Below are positions 1 to 11,465 of a stretch of 64,000 nucleotides of DNA, one piece after another. Below the pieces are notes generated by a model that had not been told where the DNA came from, searched no databases, and worked only from the letters and a program-made list of their open reading frames with translations. The position numbers were made by a program, and so were the translations under genes. Each line of letters starts with the position of its first letter. Within the stretch, counting starts at the first letter, position 1. Origin of the DNA: Musa acuminata AAA Group (taxonomy: Eukaryota > Streptophyta > Magnoliopsida > Zingiberales > Musaceae); assembly GCF_036884655.1 (NCBI RefSeq), contig NC_088354.1:13464501-13528500 (forward strand). The letters are read 5' to 3'.

Positions 1-239
1 TAATAAACGAAATGATGTGTCTTTAAAATTAAAGGAATATCCAAATGGTACGAGTCTGGAAACAGAAATTAAGTTTCGTGAGAAACTTGGTACATAAAAG
101 GTTCTTTCCAATTTTAAAACAAAACCACTATTTAAAGTTAAAATGCATGTTCCAATTGCTTCCACATGTGAGCCCATCTTATTTCCTGATAAGATGCTTT
201 GCTCACTTCCCACTGGCTTCCTTAGGTTTTGCATACCCT

Positions 240-1163
240 GCAAAGAGTTTGCAATATGGATTGTTGATCCAGAGTCAATCCACCAGGTGTTAATATTAAC
301 ATTGACCATATTAGATTCATAACATACATATGAGGTTGGTTTACCTTTCTTTTCAAGCCATTGTTGGAATTTCGTACATTCCTTCTTCATGTGTCCCTTT
401 CTTTTACAAAAGAAACACCTTGCTTCTTTCTTGATATCAGCTTGGGGTGGTATTTTACCTTTTCCCTGCTGATAAGCTTTTTGATTGGCTTGATGTTTGT
501 CAGTTTTGTTCTTCCCTCAAGTGGTTACCATCAATGCACTCTCACCCAATTCCATTACTAGCCTCTCTTCTTCTTGAACACACATGGTCATTAATTCATT
601 AATTGACCATTTGTCCTTATGTGTATTGTATGAAATTTTAAAAGGACTATATTGTGGTGGAAGGGTGTTCAGAATATAGTGCACCAGGAAGGATTCTGAC
701 ATATTAACCTCAAGTTTCTTAAGTTGAGCCGTAATATCTCGCATTTGCATTATGTGCTCATGCACACCCTTTATGTTGGTGAGTCTTAGGGATGAAAATT
801 TCATTATAAGGGTGCTTGCTAGTGCCTTATCCGAAGTGATGAATTGTTCATCGATAGCCTTTAGCAAGTCTCGGACATTTTCATGCTGGTCAACAGAACC
901 ACGTATGCCAGCAGTTATCTTAGTTTTGATAAACATCACGCTGAGCCGATTGGATCGCTCCCATCGCTCATATAATGCGATCTCAGTTAGAGTGCTGGTA
1001 TTTGTGACTATAGGTGGTTCGTCTTTCTAATAGCATAATCAATATCCATCCACCCTAAATGGAGGAGAACCCTCTCCTTCCATATCTTATAATTATCACC
1101 ACTAAGTTCGGGAATATCACATCGAATATCAGAGAAATTAACAGTTCGAGAGACTGCATAAAA
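240..1163 (-). pseudogene. copia gag and start of protease, degraded
   Basis: The - strand frame holds a copia-type gag (UBN2 family): an N-terminal stretch with the SGDNYKIWKERV motif near 1080-1115, a helical core at 517-939, then a CX2CX4HX4C zinc knuckle (CFFCKRKGHMKKEC) at about 385-426. Further down is the aspartic protease signature DSGSTIHI near 255-280. Two lesions are visible: a TGA just after the core (about 517) and a one-base frame break near 1025. Gag would package the element RNA in virus-like particles; this copy cannot do so from a single frame. Continuation of pol is outside the window. Confidence 0.8.
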
Positions 1164-1254
1164 TCAAACATGCTTATGTCAAAATTTGAAGCTTAATAGA
1201 CTAAATTACATGTTTTACCAATGTGAAACATGCCAAAAATATGAATCTCATGAC

Positions 1255-1549
1255 ATAAAAATTGCCTGTGGGCTAAATTCTTAATTCAAATAGATTCATA
1301 TGGTCTTTATGATAAAACTATCAAATTATATTCCAATTCATAATCCCTGTGGGTAAATTATGAAAATAATCTGATATTTTATCCTGATTAATTATATTAA
1401 ATATAATAAAAGATCCTGTGGGATAACAATTATTATACGAAATATAATCAATCACAATATGATGTCTAATTACTTATGTGATCCTTATTTTAACTTTATA
1501 TATAATTTTAATTAATTAAGGATGCTGTGGCTAATTCTTAATTAATTAA
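1255..1549. repeat. four stem-loops with a CTGTGG loop in the copia leader
   Basis: Four places in the leader between PBS and gag carry the core CTGTGG (about 1264, 1352, 1414, 1524), each inside an inverted repeat. The clearest is 1337-1364: an 8-bp arm TTCATAAT/ATTATGAA closing an inner CCC/GGG pair. The one at 1508-1549 has a 13-bp perfect arm of TTAATTAATTAAG. At 1403-1436 ATAAT/ATTAT encloses ATCC/GGAT. The one at 1255-1280 is weaker. Confidence 0.7.
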
Positions 1550-1783
1550 GATTATATGGATCACTAGACATTTTAAACATAAAAAATTTGCTCATAAACA
1601 TAATTTAATATAACTAAATATGCATACTTAATATGAGCATTTTACCGACTAAAAATATTGAAAATGATATTTCCTCATGATTTTCAACAAAATGTATCAA
1701 CAAGTTTTCAAGAAGAAACCAAAATCAAATCATTTTCATGGCATAAAAATGAAAACTTTTTCATATCAAGACAGAGGTCATTC

Positions 1784-1796
1784 GGCTCTGATACCA
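1784..1796 (-). promoter_or_regulatory. copia primer-binding site (initiator Met-tRNA)
   Basis: On the - strand this reads TGGTATCAGAGCC, complementary to the 3' end of plant initiator Met-tRNA, two bases inside the LTR end. It fixes the LTR border at 1799 and the element's orientation. Confidence 0.85.
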
Positions 1797-2434
1797 AATG
1801 TAAGAAATTCTATGAAGCCAACTTGTGTTTCTAAATCATTGTAATAGAAACACAATAAACTAATGCGGAAACGAAATAGCGTACCTCCAGCCATTGTCGC
1901 CAAGAATTTCTGCAGAGATTTCTTCTTGAACTTTGGTTCTTCTCGGCTCAGAACTCTCGCTTTAGATGGTGTAGGAAAGCCTTTCGCTTCAAAGAGATGA
2001 TTGAGCCAAGGGACCAAAATCCTCATGTATATATAGATGTTCTCCCATCAAGAACATTTATCATCACCAACTCATAACGTTCAAGAATTAATTCAAATTT
2101 GTAACGTTTGGACCATAATGAAGAACTTAATGATATTAAATATTTAATTTATTAATAACGATTTCATGCATAAAGAATAAGAAACTGAAATCATTTAAAC
2201 CATAATAAATGAAGAAATTCATGATAATGAATTATGAATCTTAATAAGAACGGTTACGTTATTATTAAATAACATATTTAATAATAACCGTTACAAATTA
2301 TTGAAATTTGTGCACGGATCACGTATTTTGACATGACATTATGTGTCAATACATGTCAAATTATTTTGACATGCAAATATACTATGCATTAGCCATCACA
2401 AACTGTTCATGCTATAGAAAACTATAGATCACAA

Positions 2435-3815
2435 CAGCGGTCAAACACTTTCCATTTAATGAGCTTTTACGTGTAGAATTCGAGTTTTGGAAGTGTACAT
2501 GTGTGCAAATAGATGTGCAACTCCTTAGGTTAATGACCAAATCGTACTTCTTGAATCCGTGTAAGGTAATGAAAATGGTTGCTTTGTAGAGTAATCCAAG
2601 TTTGAGAAATCACAAATAAATCACCTTAGTTTAAGAACCTCAAATTTCTAAGTAACCACGAGCGATTAATGTTATAGAGCAACTTTCTCTTTTTGTGGAC
2701 GAGTTGCATGCAGCACCCAAAGAATTACCATGAGATTTAGTCAGCTCCAATTATTGAAATGGTAAGCTGACATAGCATTTCCTAGAGAAAGACCGACTAC
2801 ATTTGGCTTCGGTTTTGTTACAGGTGACTATGCCTATTTAATCTTATTTAAATTACTACCAATAATGTGCATATCAAAATAATTAATTAACCTTTTTGCT
2901 AGTGTTGAGAAGGAGATGATGATCTTCCAAACCAAAAAACTTCCCATATATTAAGAATCAAATAACACATCAAAAAATCATCACAAGTTTAATATGATTT
3001 GATACTCACTGACTGTTTGATCATCAAATACCTATGAGAAAATTCTAGAAAATATACAATAGGGTACTATAGATTTTGTAACAGGGCAACCAAAAAAGAT
3101 ATGACGAAATTTTGATGATTATGGATTGTTTCACTTAGTTATTCTTTGTTTTTGTTTTTGGTTAACAAGGGTGATGAGTATCTTTTCACCCCCAAATAGA
3201 TGATCGATCTTTGAAAGATAATTCAAATGCTAGAGGATCTTTTAAGAGCATTTGTCTTGGATTTACGTGATAGTTAAGAAAGACATGCAATTCGATTGAA
3301 TTTGCTTTACAATAAGAGTTGCCATTCAAGTATTCAAATGATCCCTTTTGACTATTTATTTATAGGAGGAAGTGCTAATCACATTTGTATTGTGATGAAG
3401 AAGTTGATTTAGTGATATTTGCTATTGTTAACAACTCAAACTCAGTTAACTATTAAGAATTCATATGAGATTATTAACAGCTCAAACTCGATTATCGAAG
3501 ATATACAAATTGATAGAGAAGAATTTATGGAATTTGAATTGGAAATTCATAAGAGATGATTTATGAAATTTGATTAGATGGGTAATTAGCTTCAGATTTA
3601 TGTACCCTTAAAAAGATCAAATACATGGCTTACTACTTTGGCCTGCTTCCAACATTTGCAGACATACTCATGTCTTGATATTTCAAAGATTAATTAGGGA
3701 TCTATATTGTATCGACTCATAGCAACCTTTGCACCTGATATAGGTGGTAGAATACGTTAAAAGAACACAATCCATATCTTTTTTGGGGAGGTAAAATGTT
3801 GGGACCAAATTATTT
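2435..3815. other. AT-rich intergenic DNA, no gene seen
   Basis: No coding frame with recognisable features and no clear repeat structure was seen here on either strand. It lies between the copia LTR and a Ty3-type LTR relic. Confidence 0.5.
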
Positions 3816-3830
3816 AAGGGGAATGAGGAA

Positions 3831-4490
3831 TGTAATCATCATAATTTTAATTTTTATTTTCTAAAAAAATCCATAAGCTATTAAGGCTAATTCTTTTGTT
3901 GAACAAAAAAATATTTAATAAAATAATTATTTGATTAAATATGAAATATCAAAATAAAAAAATTATGATTTTTACCTTAAGTAGCATCCTTCCTAATCAC
4001 CTATTTAAGCTGAGCAAACCCTCTCTTTTCGTTATTCTAACAAAGATCGAGAAGAGTCCAAAGATAAGCGACATCAAGTAAGGAACAACACAGATGATTG
4101 CAAGGAACAATAAATCCCCATTGTTTCTTTATTAAGTTCAAAATATTTTAATTCATATTGATATTTTTTTTGGATTTTGGATATTACTTAATATTATATT
4201 TTCAAAATATTGGGATGTATGATGTAAATATAAGAATTTATTATGTTATTTTATTACCTTGAATTCTTTGTTAATTTAATATATTATTCAGCATTAGATT
4301 TTGAAAAAAGATATGCATGATGCAAATTTTACAATATATGATGTTAATAAATTACTATGAATTCTTTATGAATTTCGGATATTATTTAATGTTAAATATA
4401 CAAACAAATGAGTTTCATGATGCAAATTTTAGAATTTACAATGATATTAAATTATCTTGATTTTTTTGTGAATTTAAGATGGCAATTCCA
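3831..4490 (+). mobile_element. Ty3/gypsy LTR relic (+ orientation copy)
   Basis: A purine tract (AAGGGGAATGAGGAA, 3816-3830) sits directly before TGTAATCATC at 3831, the layout of a polypurine tract followed by a 3' LTR. The sequence is the reverse complement of relics at about 29.4-30.25, 48.9-49.95 and 54.5-55.28 kb. All share a loosely repeated motif of about 100 bp containing a core like GATGCAAATTTTAGAATTTAC (here near 4215, 4310 and 4410). The distal border near 4490 is approximate; it is where the TLDc gene's upstream region starts. Confidence 0.6.
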
Positions 4491-4759
4491 GCGAGGAGAG
4501 AGGTCAGTCTCGGTATTTCACAAAGCAATTATTCTAAATTCCTGTTTATTATAATAATATTTCACAACGAGGACAAGCGAGACGTGCAACAATAAACCCT
4601 TTCACGTGCCTTGCAGCTGATCGCTAATGGGTCGGAGCCAAACGACCTTTGTTGATGGCGCTAAATGGTTCGGTCGAAGAGTCCGGTCTCGGAAACAGCA
4701 GGAATCAGGCTGAGAGGAAGGGGAAGAGGAAGGGGAAGAGAAAACAAGGAGAGGCAATC

Positions 4760-7700
4760 ATGGGCAACGCCCAGTCGCCGTCTCCCGACCCTCCCCTTGA
4801 TGCGGCAAGCTTGTATATGATATCTCATCTCATCTCATCTCATCTCTTTTCTTCCCTTCCAAGTCATCTCATCGATTGAGTCATTGTTCTTCATATGCAT
4901 ACACAGGGCTTTCTCGAAGCAAGAGTTGGAGGATCTGAGGTCGCTCTTCGTGTCTCTGGCTGCTCAATCTGGGAGCAACTGCAAGTTCATTTCCCAGCCC
5001 GTGTTTCAGGTTCACCCCCCACCTTCGAATGATCGTTTGGAGCCCTAAATTCTTGATGTGGATCCCAACAACCTGATTCTCATTTTCTTGGACTGTTTTC
5101 GCAGGCGCATTTTCGGGTTCCTGGCCCGCTCGGCGCCAGGATGTTTCAACTGGCTGCTCGAAAGCGGAACGATGGCATGCTCACTTTTGAGGATCTCGTT
5201 GTTACCAAAGTTGGCTCCTTTCTTTTATTCTTTCCACTCCTGACCAATCTTTTCTACAAAATTTGAATATTTATTCGGTGACCCGTTTCCAGATTGATTG
5301 AATGTTTTGTTGGTTGCGTAAACAATAAGTTCCAAACAAGTAATCGTGATTAAGTTGCCTCCTCATAGCTTATCTTATATCTGACTTGTCTAGTTCCAAT
5401 TTTTGTCTTTTTCCTCTTCAATAACTAATTTAACTGTATTAAAATGTAATAGGAAAGTTAACGTATCTTCCAGCCATGACATACATGAACTTTTGCTCAA
5501 TTTGGCCTTTGTGTTAGGTACCTAGGAATTATGCAACGATGATTAGGTTCTGTTGCTGGATTAGACATTTTGATTACTCTAGTTGTTTTAAAATAAAGAA
5601 ACTGGTGCTGTTCGTTACCTGAATTGTAAATTTTGGGATTCATTTTGGTCGTGATGTTGAGATAGCTTTGGCAGTGAAGTGAGCTTCTATTACTAATTCT
5701 TTCAAGGGCCATTTTTCAGTATTCATGAAGTTTTTTGCTCGTCTTATGTCTCTCTTCCATTTTCTTTTGTGTCAGGCAACATATGAGAAAGGTGCTCGAG
5801 ACGAAATTGAGGAATTTATATACCAATTATGTGATGTTACAGGAGACAGCATTCTAGGAAGGTAGGAAATTGCAGTGAAGTATGCATATACTACACTTGA
5901 TCTGATGAAGAAAAATTAAAATATTCAAGTAATGCAAAAGGAAATGAATCCTTCCTTTCCTACGTGGGACTAAAGATTAGAAAAGAAAGAAGCCAAGGGT
6001 TCAAGCACTACTGGTTGTTGAAAGCATACTGAAACTTGCTACGTCACTTAGTTCCTTGCAATTTCAATCCTAAAAGATTTGATGAGTTCCCATCTTCATG
6101 GTTATTTCCATCTACATAAAATGCTTAGCTTGTGACAAGTATTTAGTGATCTTTATGCTGTAGAATCTGACACCTTGGTGGAGGTAAGACTCTTTTCTAA
6201 ATTGAAGAACAAGAATACTAGCACTAAAAGTAAATACTTTTTCTATTGGTTACATAAGAATAAAAAATTTATGTTGTTACACAACCTTGTAAGGCAAAAT
6301 TTTGATAAAAAATCTAGTAGCAGATGGTCAAACTCCCTGATTTAGGTATGATGTTCATTACTGAAATGTTGTTTATACTTGTTCATTACTGGTCAAGCAG
6401 AGATGATTATGTGACAAAAGAAATCCTACAAGCCTTTTTGTTTACACTTGTACATGTCTAGTGAACCAACACCAGAGTTCATTGGAACTATATTGACAAA
6501 AGCTGGGATTGGTGTGTTTATACTTTATATTTCAGAACCCTTCTATGTCTTAGTTGATTATAAGCCATGAGAAGCATGTTATATAGAAGATTTTATGAGA
6601 TAACATTTGTCAGCTGGAGCCAATAAACTATTCAAGGAAATAATAAATAAGTTGTTTACCATCAAAGTAGAGATGATGATGTGACAAGAAAAATCCTAGA
6701 AGCCTTTTTGTTTATATTTGTACATGTCTATTGAGCGAACATCAGAGATCATTGGAACTATATAGACAATGCTGGGATTGGTGTGTTTATACCTTGTATA
6801 TTCAGAACTATGTCTAAGTTGATTATAAGCCATGAGAAAGCATATTATATAGAAGATTCTATAAGATCTCCGGACAAAAATTTTAAGTTTTTCCTTCTAT
6901 TTGATTATAACCCATCTTTTGTTTATAACCCTTGTATTTGCTTGAGACCAAGGTTTTAAGTTTTTCCTAGATCTGTACATATAGAACTTTATATAGGTCT
7001 CGGGCATGAAGTGGCACACTGATCACCTTTTTCAAGCAATTCACAGATGGTTCATTGGTTTCCGGGTGGTAATAGCATTGAAGATATATAGGATGATTTG
7101 TTGTTCTCTTCAAAATCTGCAGTATTGAAGAAAAATAGGATGATACCACCATTAAGAAAAACATATTGTTGTTGCTCTGTGTAACTTGACTATCTTCTTT
7201 CAGTATAGTCTTATATCCATGAGAATCTGATATAGTTTACTTGACAATTTTCTTCCTGTAAGGTCTTAAATCCTTAAGAATTTAGTATTATTTATATTTA
7301 GTTCTATATACTGAATATTTTTGAGCTAACTTGACTTCTCAGGTCTGATATCGAGGCTGTACTAAATTCAATACATGAAGCCTTATTTTCTCCAGAACCT
7401 GATGATAATGGCTTGAGTTCACAACATCAGGATATTCTTGAAGTGTTTATTAATGCAGCAATATTTTCGGAAAAAGTTGAAGGATTGGCCGGGGAAAGTA
7501 TGTCTTTGGCAGATTTTAGAAGTTGGTGTAGCCTTCTCCCATCAGCAAGGAAGTTCCTTGGAAGTTTGTTGACACCACCTGATTCAGGTTTCCTATCTCC
7601 CTCCTTGATGCCATCTCCTCGACTCGCATCGTAACTATTTGAAGCTTTTCTACTTGCTGACTTGTAGAATTATCTTTGTTGTCTCTATGATAACTACTTT

Positions 7701-10700
7701 ATGATTTTTCAAGTTTTCAGTTTTTCTGCTACCATTTTTTACACAATTGGTGACCTATCTGTAGGCAGACCAGGCTACCAAGTTCCATGTCTACAAGGTC
7801 CAGAAAATGAATAACTATTTGAAGCTTTTCTACTTGCTGACTTGTAGAATTATCTTTGTTATCTCTGTGATAACTACTTTATGATTGATTTTTCAAGTTT
7901 TCAGTTTTTCTGCTACCATTTTTTACACAATTGGTGACCTATCTGTAGGCAGACCAGGCTACCAAGTTCCATGTCTACAAGGTCCAGAAAATGAATAACT
8001 ATTTGAAGCTTTTCTACTTGCTGACTTGTAGAATTATCTTTGTTATCTCTGTGATAACTACTTTATGATTGATTTTTCAAGTTTTCAGTTTTTCTGCTAC
8101 CATTTTTTACACAATTGGTGACCTATCTGTAGGCAGACCAGGCTACCAAGTTCCATGTCTACAAGGTCCAGAAAATGAATAACTATTTGAAGCTTTTCTA
8201 CTTGCTGACTTGTAGAATTATCTTTGTTATCTCTGTGATAACTACTTTATGATTGATTTTTCAAGTTTTCAGTTTTTCTGCTACCATTTTTTACACAATT
8301 GGTGACCTATCTGTAGGCAGACCAGGCTACCAAGTTCCATGTCTACAAGGTCCAGAAAATGAATAACTATTTGAAGCTTTTCTACTTGCTGACTTGTAGA
8401 ATTATCTTTGTTATCTCTGTGATAACTACTTTATGATTGATTTTTCAAGTTTTCAGTTTTTCTGCTACCATTTTTTACACAATTGGTGACCTATCTGTAG
8501 GCAGACCAGGCTACCAAGTTCCATGTCTACAAGGTCCAGAAAATGAATAACTATTTGAAGCTTTTCTACTTGCTGACTTGTAGAATTATCTTTGTTATCT
8601 CTGTGATAACTACTTTATGATTGATTTTTCAAGTTTTCAGTTTTTCTGCTACCATTTTTTACACAATTGGTGACCTATCTGTAGGCAGACCAGGCTACCA
8701 AGTTCCATGTCTACAAGGTCCAGAAAATGAATAACTATTTGAAGCTTTTCTACTTGCTGACTTGTAGAATTATCTTTGTTATCTCTGTGATAACTACTTT
8801 ATGATTGATTTTTCAAGTTTTCAGTTTTTCTGCTACCAGTTTTTACACAATTGGTGACCTATCTGTAGGCAGACCAGGCTACCAAGTTCCATGTCTACAA
8901 GGTCCAGAAAATGAATAACTATTTGAAGCTTTTCTACTTGCTGACTTGTAGAATTATCTTTGTTATCTCTGTGATAACTACTTTATGATTGATTTTTCAA
9001 GTTTTCAGTTTTTCTGCTACCATTTTTTACACAATTGGTGACCTATCTGTAGGCAGACCAGGCTACCAAGTTCCATGTCTACAAGGTCCAGAAAATGAAT
9101 AACTATTTGAAGCTTTTCTACTTGCTGACTTGTAGAATTATCTTTGTTATCTCTGTGATAACTACTTTATGATTGATTTTTCAAGTTTTCAGTTTTTCTG
9201 CTACCATTTTTTACACAATTGGTGACCTATCTGTAGGCAGACCAGGCTACCAAGTTCCATGTCTACAAGGTCCAGAAAATGAATAACTATTTGAAGCTTT
9301 TCTACTTGCTGACTTGTAGAATTATCTTTGTTATCTCTGTGATAACTACTTTATGATTGATTTTTCAAGTTTTCAGTTTTTCTGCTACCATTTTTTACAC
9401 AATTGGTGACCTATCTGTAGGCAGACCAGGCTACCAAGTTCCATGTCTACAAGGTCCAGAAAATGAATAACTATTTGAAGCTTTTCTACTTGCTGACTTG
9501 TAGAATTATCTTTGTTATCTCTGTGATAACTACTTTATGATTGATTTTTCAAGTTTTCAGTTTTTCTGCTACCATTTTTTACACAATTGGTGACCTATCT
9601 GTAGGCAGACCAGGCTACCAAGTTCCATGTCTACAAGGTCCAGAAAATGAATAACTATTTGAAGCTTTTCTACTTGCTGACTTGTAGAATTATCTTTGTT
9701 ATCTCTGTGATAACTACTTTATGATTGATTTTTCAAGTTTTCAGTTTTTCTGCTACCATTTTTTACACAATTGGTGACCTATCTGTAGGCAGACCAGGCT
9801 ACCAAGTTCCATGTCTACAAGGTCCAGAAAATGAATAACTATTTGAAGCTTTTCTACTTGCTGACTTGTAGAATTATCTTTGTTATCTCTGTGATAACTA
9901 CTTTATGATTGATTTTTCAAGTTTTCAGTTTTTCTGCTACCAGTTTTTACACAATTGGTGACCTATCTGTAGGCAGACCAGGCTACCAAGTTCCATGTCT
10001 ACAGCATCCAGAAAATGTATCATCTGATATGCTACTCTTGTGGAAAGAATATGCTTGGCATATTGGAGGAGCTCTCTCGCAGAATGAGGTGGAAGAGTGG
10101 AAGCTTTTGTACCATAGTGCAGTTAATGGCCTCAGCTTCTCAACCTTTTTGGGCAATATATCGTGAGTATCTCTTTTGTTGAACTTCAATAGTTGGATCT
10201 GCTTGACCCAGAAATATGGGAATTTGGCACAAACAAAATGAAGTGAAAATATTATCTTCTGGGTTGTATATTATGTAAACTATAACATACTTTAGGTGAT
10301 TAGTTGGTTGAACCTAGTTTCCTTCTCAAATTCTCTATCATCCTATTCCATTTGGTATTTATAGCTTGGTCATCATGGTTTGTGTGTTACTAGTTGATTG
10401 GGTATGGTTCTGTGCACTGCAGAAATGGAGATGGACCGACTGTGTTGATTATCAAAGACACTGAAGGTTATGTGTATGGAGGATATGCTTCTCAACCATG
10501 GGAAAGGCAAAGTGATTTTTATGGTGATATGAAATCCTTTCTCTTCCAGTTGTATCCAAAAGCTTCCATTTTTCGTCCAACAGGAGCAAATAATAATTTG
10601 CAATGGGTAAGGTTAATAGAAGGATCTGTGAAGATTTATCGTATATGAAAATTTCTTCATGTAAATTACCAATAGTCATGGCAAGGGACAGACATGGTTT

Positions 10701-11465
10701 ACATGCCTCTCTTGCTAGTTATTTTTCTTATGTTAGTGCAGTGTTGTCCTTCTTACATTATGCTATTGTGGGAATCTGTCAACCAATGTTCTGAAAATCC
10801 CATCTGCATGGTAATTTTGACAGATGAGATATGTTGGATTGCATGAAATGACCTATCACATGCAATCATGATGTTCTGCATTCTCATTTTGCTAAAGTAA
10901 ACCTGTTCTACCCTCCAATGAAGATTTCTTGCCATCATGTTCATTTTGAGCCTTTCATCTTCTTTAGGTTCTGTGCAGCAGGAAATACGTGACACCTGAA
11001 TTTTGAGATTGGCTTTTCTTCTGTGGGCAATTTTTTTTCTTTCTTTTGCATATACAATCACTTAGTATGATTAGCCATCATCCACTGCGAATATTTGGTG
11101 CAAACAATCTTTAGTTAAACACAGGATAATAACTGACTCCTGATTTCTTGTTGTGGCAGTGTGCTGTGAACTTTAGCTCAGATAGCATCCCAAACGGCAT
11201 TGGCTTTGGAGGACGCGCAAATCACTTTGGTCTTTTTCTATCTGCAAATTTTGATCAGGGCCACACCTTTTCCTGCACAACTTTCAACAGTCCTTGCCTA
11301 TCGAAGACAAGTAAGATACATCCAGAAACAATCGAGTGTTGGGGAGTCCTAGCAAAAGGGCCACAGAATGGAAAGCCTGAGGTATTGAAAGGTACGGTTC
11401 TCGAGAGGTTTAAGGAGGATCGAAACATGCTTAAGATGGTAGGCCTGGCAAACTCAAGCGACTGA
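4760..11465 (+). CDS. TLDc-domain protein, 8 exons
   Basis: Predicted exons: 4760-4812, 4907-5009, 5105-5209, 5776-5861, 7343-7587, 9973-10162, 10423-10606, 11160-11465. All junctions are GT-AG and keep frame, giving 423 residues. The protein starts MGNAQSPSP, a candidate N-myristoylation signal. An N-terminal helical part (exons 2-5; LTFEDLVVTKATYEKG) is followed by the TLDc domain in exons 6-8, including GDGPTVLIIKDTEGYVYGGY and the C-terminal GFGGRANHFGLFL motif. Plant relatives have the same length and order. TLDc proteins are linked to oxidative-stress protection and V-ATPase regulation in other eukaryotes; the role of this plant group is not settled. The oddity is intron 5, which holds a 184-bp tandem array duplicating the exon-6 acceptor. 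Confidence 0.9.
4828..4851 (+). repeat. TCTCA microsatellite in TLDc intron 1
   Basis: Short run of TCTCA units inside the first intron, a few bases after the donor site. Probably a polymorphic microsatellite, no function inferred. Confidence 0.8.
7632..10015 (+). repeat. 184-bp tandem array, 13 copies, across TLDc intron 5 / exon 6
   Basis: Copies start at 7632, 7812 and then every 184 bp to 9836. The first is 180 bp because it lacks one GATT. Copies 2-12 are almost identical; the seventh (8732) and the last share CCAGTTTTTAC where the others have CCATTTTTTAC. Each unit runs from intron sequence (TAACTATTTGAAGC) through a pyrimidine-rich stretch, the acceptor TCTGTAG and about 43 bases matching the start of exon 6. 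Only the last copy continues into the real exon. In upstream copies the exon-like part reads ACAAGGTCCAG where the true exon reads ACAGCATCCAG. Confidence 0.95.

Larger units (their letters stand above)
1..2434 (-). mobile_element. Ty1/copia retrotransposon, 5' part (window cuts it)
   Basis: Read on the - strand this is the 5' end of a copia element: LTR, primer-binding site, AT-rich leader, gag, zinc knuckle and the start of the protease. The LTR begins (on the + strand) with TG at 1799, directly beside a site complementary to initiator Met-tRNA at 1784-1796. The outer LTR end near 2434 is a guess from a CA dinucleotide, because the other LTR lies outside the window. The rest of pol is beyond base 1. 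Family assignment to copia is firm; lineage is not. Confidence 0.8.

Noticed and set aside
7632..10015. Regular array might be taken for CRISPR
   Set aside because: There are no unique spacers; the full 184-bp unit is repeated and it lies in a eukaryotic intron.
10373..11061. Several - strand frames over the TLDc exons and introns
   Set aside because: Shadows of the + strand exons; no conserved features.
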